Positions 46,913-57,884 of a stretch of 64,000 nucleotides of DNA are shown piece after piece. Position 1 is the stretch's first letter. Each line of letters begins with the position of its first letter. The stretch spans positions 219,719,497 through 219,783,496 of the forward strand of contig NC_081406.1 in the NCBI RefSeq assembly GCF_030272615.1. The letters run 5' to 3'. Position numbers and translations under genes: made by a program. Origin of the DNA: Cryptomeria japonica (lineage: Eukaryota > Streptophyta > Pinopsida > Cupressales > Cupressaceae). The notes under the pieces are model-generated. The model saw nothing but the letters and a program-made list of their open reading frames with translations. It did no database searches and was not told the DNA's origin.

Positions 46913-47093
46913 TTGTTGGTCATAGTCTTCTTGTCATTTTAATCTGATTTCTTCTATTTCGTTTTGCATTCTTAGGTGTATCAGCTCTTATGCATCATCT
47001 ATGGTATCCCTGAGTTCTTCAAGTGTTTCTCTAGTAGATGTATCTGAGATGTGATCTGGACCCCATTCATACTCATTTGAACTAGTTTCTGAG

Positions 47094-49616
47094 TTATCTA
47101 CTTGTTGTCTGCCAATATATGTGATTGGAATGTTCAGCGGTGTAAACAATTCTCTGATTCTGTATATTTTTGTCTCTCATATCCTTTGGGGCATCTACTT
47201 CATGTGGTATCATAGATAATATAACTAGAACTTGATTACCATCTATTTCCTCTCCCTGGGTGGGCAATTCTTTTTGTTCACCATCACATTCCTCCTGAGT
47301 TTGTTGAGTATCAATTTCTTGTGCTGTTAAAGGTAGTACCTTTTTCTTCCATTTAAATTGATGGTGAGATGTGTGCTTCTGATCTAATGACCTTCTTGGA
47401 TCATATCCCAATCCAAATTTATCATTGGTCGACTTAGTTTGTAACTGAATAGTTTCAACAATACCTTTTTGACATTTGCCAAGAGGACGAGTACCTGAAT
47501 ATCCCATGCATTGAAGCATCTTATAGCCTAGACCATATTGTGTTGGAGAAATCTCACAATGTTGTATTTCTTTATCTACATTGTCTTCTCTAAAGAGTGA
47601 TTTAAGGACGTCATCCCCTTCTATTTCACCTACAAGAGAAGTAGAGGACTGTATAAAGGTGCCATCATAAATGACTTTTGGAGTTGAAGTTTGTGGCCTC
47701 ATGCCCTCTGATGGTTTTCTCAACTGTCTTGGTGATGGAGGAAGCGACGTTAGTGAGAGTATAGGCTCTATCTTGTAACCATCCATGCTAGTGTTTGTGA
47801 TTCTTAGTTTCTTTTCCAAATCTTTCAGCAAAGATTCTAAACTTTTAGCTATAGAAGCTGCTCTATTATTAGGAACAAAAGTATCAGCACCCTGTGTTAA
47901 TGCATTGCAGGTATAGCTTGTATTGGCAGGAATACTAACTTTAACTCCATTATAGGGAAATTTTAGGCATTGATGATACGTAGATGGTACTGCTTTCATT
48001 TCATGAATCCATGGCCTACCTAGTAACATGTTGTATGAAAGATGAAGATCCAGGACTTGAAAAATGACATCTCTCTCCACAGGTCCTACTTTGATTGGCA
48101 ATAATACCAGTCCCTTAGAAGTTCTTTCCTCTTCATCATAAGCCTTGATTGTTATCTTCTTTGTTGGATCAATAACATTTTCAGAGAATCCTAGTTCTAT
48201 TAATAGACCATAAGTACAAATATTCAACTCGGCACCTCCATCTATCAAAACACGTTTTATGCAGTGTTTATGGATCATGGCTTCAATGTGTAATGGCTAG
48301 TTATGTGGATGACTTAGTGGATTATCATCTTCTTCAAAGAATGTGAGATAATGGGGTGAGGTCAGGTGACCCACAATAGATTGAAACCAATCTACATCTA
48401 AATCTTTAGGGACACTAGTAGTAAGTAGAGCCTTGTCTAGGACCTCTTTATGAGCAAAAGAGATCTTAAGCAATTCTAAAATGGAGATTTGAGCATTGTT
48501 TCTCTTCAATTGTTTGACAATACTATAACGAGGAGAAGATGATGAAGCTAGTTGTTTCAATTTAGCCATGATTGTGTCTATTTCTCTATTTGGCAGTTTT
48601 GATGTTTTTTGATCAAAAGCTGGGGGACTAGCTCCTGGGAGAGAAATCTTCCTTTGAGTGCGAGTCATAGCATTAGCAGTCAGTGTTTGACTTTGATGAT
48701 CCTAGACTATGATCACCTTGAAATATTCAGGTTGAATAGATTCAATCATGTTGATCACATTATCGTTGTTAGTGTAAGTATAATTGACTCTAGCTCCTCC
48801 TTTGGATTTTGAGGAATCTCCTTGTTCATAAGTGGGTAAGGGATCTTTAAAGGCCTTATGATCAGCATTAGTTGCATGATTTTCAACAACGATCTTGCCT
48901 GCATCAATGAGATCTTGGATTTCATGTCAGAGTTTCATGCAGTGGTTTATGTTATATCCCTTGTTCCAATGATAGTCACAGTACTCATTTTCTCTCCACC
49001 ATTTGGGTCTAATTTTTGGGTCATATGGTCTGGAATTGTCTGGCAATGTTATCAGATTATTTGCCAATAAATTTTTAAAAGCTGATTCATATGACTCATC
49101 TAGAGGAGTAAACTCACACTTAGGCTTTGAGACCCAAGGTTTGTCTTTAAACCACTCTCTTGTTTTCTTTAGGGGATTCTCTATTGTAGCTTTAGCTGCC
49201 TTGAGTGCTTGTGTGCCACTGGCCAGGTTAAATATTGTGGATTTTGTTTTTGTTTGGATAGTATCTACCACTCCATCACTAACGACATTCTTGTTGCTGT
49301 CTTTGCCATATTTCTAGTATTTACTCTTTTTTTTAGAGCTAGAACCTTGTGATGTTTCTTTCGAAAGTGATATATCTTCCTTTTTGATAAGCACATCTTC
49401 CATTCTGAGGGCGTTATCTACCATTTTATTAAATGAAGGGTGTACTTGCATTTGGACACTGTATTTCAATTCAGGGACTAAGTTGTTGACGAAGATATCC
49501 ACTTTCTCAAGATCTAGGATAGTCCGTGAATATCTAGAGAACATCTTTCTCCATCGTTGGAGGAAAGTGAGAAAGGGTTCTCCTATCTTTTGTCTGGTAT
49601 TGCAAAGTTCTATCAT
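47094..49616 (-). pseudogene. Element F gag end, protease and G-patch region
   Basis: One frame, different from that of pol. Gag end: EPFLTFLQRWRKMFSRYS, and a degenerate zinc-finger-like CDYHWNKGYNINHC near 48980. Protease follows from 48278: VLIDGGAELNICTYGLLIEL (DGG rather than DTG/DSG) and MLLGRPWIHEM. At 47560-47390 is a G-patch: YGLGYKMLQCMGYSGTRPLG and FGLGYDP. G-patch domains bind RNA and helicases, and are known in some plant retroelements. Stops near 48926, 48669, 48296 and a frame change before 46912 break the polyprotein. Whether that last change is damage or programmed is unclear. Confidence 0.8.
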
Positions 49617-50466
49617 AGTGACTAGGTGATGAATGTTGTATGAGTATTGTTGTAAAAAATAGTTGGATTAGTTTTTCAAACATTTTTATTCCTCTGGGTA
49701 GGCTTGCGAACCATCGCATTGCTTGACCCCCTAAACTTCTTGGGAAAAGGAGCATGAGGTATGTTTGATCATGCATAAAATCCATACAAGCAACACAAAA
49801 CTCTCTGACATGATCTTGAGGATCTAAGGTACCATCATACTTGTCAAATTTTGGGATCTCAATTCATGAAGGAAATGGAAACATGTAAAGGTTTTTGTCA
49901 AATGGGAATGGGCATATTCTGTCCAAAGAATATTGTTTTGGCATTTTATCTTTGTTTTCTATTCTTGTGACTACAGTTTGTAATGCTTGCATTTGTTTGC
50001 TCATTTTTCCCCATGGTGTCTCTTCCTCTTTAGTAATGAGGGCCTCCACATTATAACCAGTAGGGAGTTTCGCACCTTGTTTTGCTAATTCAAGGAAATA
50101 GTCTTCTTTTTCCCTAGCCATGATGACCTTCATCATTTTTCAGAATTCTTTATCATTCTGACATCTATGTACTTCAACTTTAGGAGGTTCAGGAAGCTCA
50201 GATTTAGTTGATGAATCGTTGTCACTGGCATGATTGCTGAAATCTTTGTGAGTATTTCATTTACTAGCTTCTCTTTCTTCCCTTTCTCCAAACATGGTGG
50301 GAGATAAGGGCTGACCAAAGATTGGTATATCGTAAACTGGTATCTGTGACGAGGATGGTTTATTGTAAAAGGGGTTTTCTTTGAAGAATGGATTGTCTTT
50401 GGTCGAAAAGGGTGTCTCTTTTTCTTTGTCTCTTTTGCTGCAAGAGCTTCTGGTTTGAACAGGCAT
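49534..50466 (-). pseudogene. Element F gag, N-terminal half
   Basis: Starts at ATG 50466 (MPVQTRSSCSKRDKEKE), the first good start after the leader. Two frame changes follow (50318, 50136). The core has MDFMHDQTYLMLLFPRSLGG and AMRWFASLPRGI, typical of Retrotrans_gag, then passes into the frame of 49616. Forms the particle in intact relatives. Confidence 0.78.
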
Positions 50467-52634
50467 TTCTAACTGATGGGACCAAGAGCGAGATGTGTTG
50501 CAGAAGTTAAGATCAAATTGTAGCTAGTAGTTCATTTTAACGTAGTAATTAAGAGAAGTAACTTAAGATCTGGTCTGGTTTCAGGAACGATCTATCCTAT
50601 GTAAGATGTTATCCAAGTTGACTTAGGTTTGATAAAATGTTCATTTGAACTAGCTGAGAATTGATCAACAAAATCATGCAACGCAACTGCAAAGGTACAC
50701 TATCAAGGTTGTTTATGCTTATGAGGATGATAACCAGTTTTAGGCTCACTGTAGACTATTTTGGACAAGTTTAACTACTCTAGATTGGCAAAATCAAAGA
50801 CTCGTACGACATAATTTCTAAGACCATATGACAATTCAACAAGTTCAAGATGACAACAATTCTATTTCGTACGAGTTGCTACCTAGCACCATACGACAAA
50901 TGGGTAAGTCCCAGATGACAAATGATTCTGTTTGGTTTTGTTTCGTACGACACAGGATTTAGCTTAAATGACAGACTATTTGGTTTCATATGACACAATA
51001 TGAGACTCAGGATGACAATTCAGTATACTCATATGACACAAGATATGGTGTAGGATGACAATTTACCAGACTCGTACGACTGTTCACAGAGCAGAGACTA
51101 AAAATTCTGAGTTTTTTTCAATGGCTGAGTACGATAATTGAGTATAACTAATTCTGGGATGGACTAATTTTTGACCAGGATGGACTAGTTTGTGACATGG
51201 ATAGAGTTTATCACCAAGTTGTTTGATATTATTTGATTTGTTTCTCCAGTTTCAATATTTCATTTTTAGTTTCAAGGATGAAAACATAGAAAACACACAA
51301 GATATGTAATATTTCAAGCACAACATGCTAACCTTATGGAAGTTGGCTTAGAGAAGAAAACCTTTGCTTGCTAACTTAGGTACACACCCAATAGCTAATC
51401 AGAATACGGCCACTGAGTCTCACGCAATGGATTCTCAATGCCGTATTAGCCAACTCCAAACACTAATGGGGGCATGATATGGCAAGTGTCTTGGGAGAGT
51501 TACTATCTCTCTTGCACAAAGATTATTAGCCTTTCAGAGGTGAATCGAGTAGCTCCTATTTTATAGTTCTTAATCAGGAATTCCATTTGAAATTACTCCT
51601 TGAAGTCACGTAAGCATGATTGAGGCCTATAGCCTGACAAGGTACCGAAACAAGTTGTAGTCATGTAAACGCAATTGAGACCGTGAGGTCCTACAAAATG
51701 CCCAATATGAGAGATCTCAAAGAGAAAACTCAAATAATCCCATCCTCTGAGACTTTAATCATTAGAGACCTATTTATTATAGTGAGTTGGAATGCTTAGG
51801 TCTAGCTATACTCACTTGGGTCATTTTCACAGGGTGATTACTTTTTCCCATTGTGACAGGCCCACTAAAGGTACACAAATCTCAAAACTTAGAAAAAAGC
51901 TTCAAGGGTCTAGATTTCTGATTGTCTATAAAAGACAAGAGCATACTCTCCTACCTCTTAGATTTTTCTAAAAACACAAAAGACAGATTTGTTCATTAAC
52001 CAAATAGCAATTTAAGTGCCTAAAAAAGATGAATTTAAAGAATACACGATGTTTGGTTGATTCTCTTTAGGCAACCTGCAAAAACAATGCATTAGTAGTC
52101 ATGTTGTTTTCATTCTTTGATAGGCGTACATTTGATCGATACATTATTTGACAAGCATTCTGCAAGAAACTGGTTAAGCTATGAAAATATCAAGCAGACA
52201 GAAGACAATCTAGGGTCAGCATTAGCATCATCAAAATTTAAGCAAAAAAAATCCTGAAAGGTAATCTGTTTTTAATCCATCAGAAAACAGAATCGTACAA
52301 CAATATTCATAAAACAGAACGATAGAATAGTTTTATCGTACGAGTTAGAAACAAGTGCAGAAGGACAAAAATATAGCATAAGTAGTATATCGTATGAGTC
52401 AAGAATCAGCGTAGAATGAGAAACTATAAGAAAATCAATATGTCATACGAGTCTATATTCCGATTCGTATGACAATTTAAAGGATATGATCTTGTTTCGT
52501 ACGATAAACTGCAGGCATCAATATAATGTTGTACAATGCAGTGAAACTACTCATATGATATTTCACAGAGGCTATATGGACAAAACCTGTAGGATAAAAA
52601 AAATGATTTTGAGGCCGAAAAAGTAGTTTTCTGC
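50467..52634 (-). other. Leader of element F with dispersed TCGTACGAC-type motif
   Basis: 2.2 kb between PBS and gag, no credible ORF. Two clusters, 50801-51135 and 52293-52560, hold about 17 versions of a motif near tcgtacgacaatt, catatgacac or cgtacgagt. The stretch between them (51300-52000) has no such motif and holds cctttgagaccgtgagg-type text I do not recognise. Confidence 0.7.
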
Positions 52635-52654
52635 CTCACGGTGGGTGCCAAAAA
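52635..52654 (-). other. Primer binding site of element F
   Basis: The element strand reads TTTTTGGCACCCACCGTGAG after the LTR end CACACA. The TGG(C)ACC start fits a tRNA 3' CCA end, but it is not the Met-tRNA type used by the other elements here. I cannot name the tRNA. Confidence 0.6.
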
Positions 52655-53713
52655 TGTGTGTGTGAAAAGTGGACTAAGAATCTATATCTGCAAGACACAA
52701 CACTTCAATCAAGTCATTACATGCATGGTTAATTAGATATAATCAATTAATAATAAACCATAACAAATCGACCCATTGCCTTCTAAAAGATGCAAGTATA
52801 AGATTTCTTTGACTATAAGCAATCCAGTGACTAGACAACATCAAGATGAAGGATTTTATCTATATGAACATGATGAATGCTAGATGGATGCAATATTAAT
52901 CTAACAATATTTTTGCAATATTAAGCTAAATGATTTAATTAATATAAAACAATTAACATGCAATATATCAATGATTCTAGAGCAAAAACAACATAATAAC
53001 AATATATTCTCCAGCCTCTAGGATTTTTGAATGAGAGATGAAGGCCTGAATTTATAGAAAATTCATAAAGAAACCAAAGGCTAAGATCAAATGATGATGA
53101 GCGGTCAATATTTTCCAAGAGGAAATACAATCCAGGTAAATTGATGTGATTGGATGCTTTTCTCAGTTTTAAAGGAAATTGAACTAAAATTAAGATTAAA
53201 ATAAGAAAAAACTGATTTATTCTCTCTTTCATTCAATTTTGAATATTTAATTGTTTTAATTGCTTTCTCTGAGATTATTTATCAATTTTTAATTTGTTTT
53301 TCAAGATTATCTCCAATTGATTTTTTTCTCAATTTTTAATTCTATCTTGGTCAATTAATTCCTTTTTTATTTATTTATTTCCATATTTAAAGATTTGTGC
53401 TCAATTGATTTATTTAATTAAAATTAATTCCTCAAAATGATTTGATGGCAAATTGATTTATTTAATTAAATATGCAAAAGATATTTAATTAAAATAAATA
53501 AGATAATTGTTTAAAATGATTTTCTTGGAATGATTTAATTAATTAAATATAAGTATTTAATTAATATTGGTTGATTAATTTGCCATGTGACATTGAATGT
53601 TTAAAGAATTAATTGTGTGCTCAAGATTGACTTAATTGCCTTTGGTTAGGACCTTGGTGATATTTTCAAGATTAGGGGCTCATGGTTTAGATGACCATTT
53701 TTAGGGTATTACA
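52655..53713 (-). repeat. 5' LTR of element F
   Basis: 1059 bp, partner of 36528-37595, with substitutions and a few short indels. On the plus strand it starts with (tg)5 and ends gggtattaca. Confidence 0.93.
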
Positions 53714-53901
53714 CCTAGCCCCTTCATATTCTATTATTTCCTCTACCTACCCTTTAGTCCTAGCCAACCATTTATCTTTTCACCTCTTAATCTTATCCCT
53801 CCATTTTCTAAAGTGTCTTCTATATAAGAGGATTATTTTATCCTTCTAATCCTAATGTGTCTAATCAATCACCTACCTAATGAGCCTAATGAACAACCTA
53901 A
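53714..53901 (+). repeat. Element C 3' LTR, second fragment
   Basis: The sequence between elements F and G. With 36370-36527 it makes one AT/C-rich LTR-like sequence, including ttctatataagaggatt (53819-53835), a TATA box. It is cut again by element G at 53902. The rest should follow G's 3' end outside the window. Confidence 0.5.
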
Positions 53902-55981
53902 TGTTGGCATTATTGTCATTGATGTCAACTAGTTGCAGAGAAACCAAAGTTGCAGAGGTGCAAAGTTTGATGTCAACAAGTTATAGAGAACTACATGGTT
54001 GCATATTGCAGAGTGATTAGGGTTGTACTATGAGGTTAGACAAAATACAGGTGTGTCATGACCAAAAATTGCAAGGTTCATTCATTCTATTTACCCTCCA
54101 AATGGTCTTTGTCATTTCCCTTAAGCCTTAGGTTTAGAAATTTAAATTGTCTCTGTCACTACCCTCATGCCTAGGGTTTAGGATTTATGCCTTTATATCA
54201 AATTCCTTTTTGTAAAAAAACCTTCTACATTATATTTTTAAGTTACTTTTCTCACTTAAGTTGAGGATTGTTCTTATCATTGAAGAGGGCCAAGTTATTT
54301 TTTCCTAAGCGATTAATATTTTTATCAGACTCTTTTATTATGGTCCTAAGTCCAAGAACTTTATTTATCTCCCCACGGGTGGTCCCCTTTACCCCCACTT
54401 ATTAATGTTTTGGCTTTAACTTTTCATTAATTATTAAAGCTTGGGCTACTAAAGGTACACTAATTATGCACATGGCTTATTAGACAACAGTGTTTTAATC
54501 GTATAAAAAAGGTGTATGTTGGTTAAGCGGCTAAAGTTCAAGATCACCACAGTAGGGAAGGTAACCTTCAATTTGATCCAATAGGTAGTGTTGTCCCATG
54601 ATGAAAGATGCGGGGAAGTTAAATCTTTGCGGCATCATGAGATTCTGCCACGTGTTTCTATTGAGCAGTCAAGCGGTCAAGGTAGATCATGGGGCCACTA
54701 TGATGTGTTGTAAAGGAAGGACCAATGCAGAGTATTCTCATTAGCCAAGAGTAGATTCTATGGCCAACGTGAGGTCAATATCCATTTTACTTATGCAGAT
54801 TGTTCGATTTGCCCACTATAAAGAAGATCTACAGTGGAGATTTAAAGTTGAGACAAAGTTGTTTTGCGTCATTTATGTGCAATTCAGACCAGAAACACAA
54901 AGTGATTGTTGCAGGGATGTATGTGACAAATCGACATTAACTAGATGATCTGGAAGCCAATTATGATGACATATGGCAACCAAGTGGATGTCAAATGGGA
55001 TCCAATATGCAGGTTGGTTCTAACAAAGATGAAGGTCAATTTAAAGAGTTGGTTGTTGATTTCTTTAGGGCAGGTTGAGAACATGAAGTATACATGATGA
55101 TCAAGTCCTCTTGGATCAATGTCATAGATTCAAAATTGATCATGAATACAGGTTAGCTATTTGTGTGTCTGGGAACTCGAATTGCCAACTAGACTGACTG
55201 AATGAATGATCTACATGTTGCTTAGGAAATAGTACAGATCATGTGGCATGACAATGATGCAAACTATTTTGTCTGATCTATGATGAGTTATGATCCAACC
55301 GATCTCTTCAAGGTGGATGTTGAATATAAAAAAACAACATAGACTTGTCAATATCTTTTTAGAGAGCTTAATAGAGTTGATTGTATTGAGTGACAGCTGA
55401 GAGAGAGTAACTAGTAGAAATAGAGACAAAGAAAGAAGAATAGACAAAGAGCAACAAATACTATCAACTAGAGTGTAGAAGGCAGAGACAACAAGAGGCA
55501 GCAAGTAGTTGAACAGAAGTAGAACGAGCAACTGAAGGAAAGTAGAGCAGAACAAAAGTGCAGAGAGTAGAGAGAGAGAAAAGACATAAGCTATCCAGTA
55601 AGGTGCTAAAAAATTCATTTGTGGTGAGGTATCTAATTTTTAGTTGAATCTATATGCCTTGTAATCTTTGAGTGGGTGCTCAGAGCAAGGGTAGGTGCTC
55701 CTTTGAGTTGTAGCTTATAAAATTAAGGTTTAGTGCCCTAAAAAATTTGTAATCAATAATTTATTGTGAAGCTGGATTGGAGCAGAAGACTCCAACAACT
55801 ATTCTCACCAAGGTTTTTCCCACGTTGGGTTTTCCTCATATATTTTGTGTTATGTGATGTTCTCTTGTGTGTGTAAGTGCTTATGCTTACATTACTTTCT
55901 TAAAATATACACACTGAACTTAAAGTTTTAAAACAAACTGATTCACCCCACCCCCTTCTCAGTGTCCATTTGTATTATTCA
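53902..55981 (+). repeat. 5' LTR of element G
   Basis: 2080 bp, TGTTGGCATT...TATTCA, bounded on the right by the PBS. Its partner is not in the window, so the left edge rests on the TG start and similarity to D. Contains a purine-rich agagagag stretch (55385-55580). The small ORFs are not credited. Confidence 0.78.
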
Positions 55982-55996
55982 ATTGGTATCAAAGCC
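55982..55996 (+). other. Primer binding site of element G
   Basis: ATTGGTATCAAAGCC, the Met-type site with one G-to-A change. It follows LTR end TATTCA. Confidence 0.85.
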
Positions 55997-56057
55997 CTAG
56001 GTTCCATCATAGTAAAAAAATTTCTCTAGCTTGGGTAGATCCTGTTTAGTGAACACA

Positions 56058-57884
56058 ATGGCTAGGAACAAATCCTTCTGTAAAGCACTTATGTTTGATG
56101 GCACCAACTAAGCCTGCTGGAGTAGAATAATGGAGGCATATTTGTCTTCCCTTGGGTTTGATGTGTGGATGTCAGTAAAGAATGGTTATATTGTCCCTCA
56201 AGCTCCTCCTACCTGATGCTAAAAGGGAATATGAAAATAATGCTAAAGCTGAGAATGCAATCTTAAGTGGTCTATCAGATACAAAGTTTGTCAAAGTCAT
56301 GCATTGCACATCAGCAAAAGAAACTTAGGACAAGTTGCATAAGATATATGAAGGAGATACCAAAGTGAAAGAATCCAAACTGCAAAATCTAAGAACTCAA
56401 TTTGAAAGTCTAAAAATGAAAGAGAAAGAGAAGATAGCTAATTATTTATAAAGAGTGGATGAGACTGTGAGTGCTATAAGAGGACTTAGAGAGGAAGTCA
56501 AAGATGAAGTTATCGTCAAAAAGGTTTTGAGATTATTAACTTCATAGTATGATACAAAAGTCTTAGCTATTGAGGAAGCAAAGGACTTAAAGACGTTCTC
56601 TATGGATGAGCTATTTGGCTCCTTATTAGCCTATGGAATGAGAACAATAAGTGTTTAATCTTCAAAGAGAGAGGCTGCCTTCAACATAACCAGAAAAGGA
56701 AAGGAAGAAGTTGAAGAGAACTCAGATGCTGCTATTGCCAACTTTGTAAGGGAACTCAAAAGAGGCCCAAGAAAGTACAAAGGTAAGCTACCCTTCAAGT
56801 GTTTCAACTATAAGCCAAGGAGAAGGAGCTTTAGGAAGAAAGATAGTCTTTATACTTTTGAAGATGATGCCTTTGATGAAGAAAGTGTTTCTGAATATTG
56901 CTGCAATGATGATGAAAGAGAAGTCAATCTCTTTATGGCATAAGGAGAACTAGATGATGAGAAAGTGGCCAGTGATGAAGAGGAAGAAGTTGAAACTAAG
57001 GTAGATCTTGAAGGTGAACTAAACACTGGGATTAAGTATGATGGCAGCACCAAAGTATTAGACAAGACGCTAAGTAAGCAAAAGCATGACAAGTATATCA
57101 ATGGAGTTGAATTTGAAAAAAGCCAATCTTCTAACAATATAGATTCATCAAACAAGGAGATACTCTTCACCTCTTCAAGTGAAAGTGAATTCAAATAAAC
57201 CTTCACATTTAGCAAGCCTAATGAGAAGAAGACATATGCTGCTACTACAAAGAATCGGTCAAGGAACCAATATTCTGATCCAAAAGGAAAAGCCAAGATG
57301 GATGAGGGAGGTTTCACAAGAGTCAATGATATGAGGAACAACTCAAGAAGATAGAGTTATGTTCCTCCAAGGAGACCAATGAGAAATAAATTCAATAATG
57401 ACTAGTATGTACCTCAATTCCAAGGCTACTTCTATAAATGTAATACTTATGGTCATAGAATTGTAGAATGTAAGCTTGTGCGTAGGTCCCCTCCTAGTTT
57501 TGAAAGTAGAAATCAATTTTTTATTATTAGGGATATGAAGGTTGTATTCTATCATTGTAATAAGTTTGGTCATAGGAGTTATGAATGTAGAAGAAATGTA
57601 TCTCAATCCTATAATAGATTTCCAAGTTCATCATTCAATGAAAATGTAAAATGCTATCATTATCACAACTTGGGCCGCATTGCAAAACACTGTAAGCTTA
57701 GGACTGCTAAGCAAAAGAAGACAGTGTCAACATCTAAACCAAATGCAAAATCAAATCAGAATGCAAAATTAGAGAAGAAGCAAGAATCAAACCAAGCTTG
57801 GATTGAAAAAGAAAAGAACAAAACTAAGTCAAGTTTAATGTCCAAACTGCCCTACATGATGAAAGGAAAAACATATGGGTAGTA
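56058..57884 (+). pseudogene. Element G gag
   Basis: ATG 56058 (MARNKSFCKALMFDG) opens a SIRE-like Gag that soon shifts frame (near 56200). The later part is acidic (56850-57200), then has three zinc knuckles near 57430, 57550 and 57645: FYKCNTYGHRIVEC, FYHCNKFGHRSYEC and CYHYHNLGRIAKHC. Each has lost at least one metal ligand. A Lys-rich tail ends just before the protease. Confidence 0.78.

Larger units (their letters stand above)
36528..53713 (-). mobile_element. Element F: Ty3/gypsy of the Tat lineage
   Basis: LTRs 36528-37595 and 52655-53713 match along their length. On the element strand they run TGTAATACCC to CACACA. PPT at 37596 and PBS at 52635. The element is 17.2 kb. Coding runs leftward: gag, protease, G-patch, RT, RNase H, a second archaeal-type RNase H, then integrase. 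A second RNase H between RNase H and integrase is the hallmark of the Tat lineage. About 5 kb between integrase and the 3' LTR carries an ORF on the opposite strand. Confidence 0.93.

Noticed and set aside
55211-55618. Leu/Ser-rich hydrophobic ORF on the minus strand
   Set aside because: Antisense of an AG-rich stretch in the LTR of element G; composition alone explains it.
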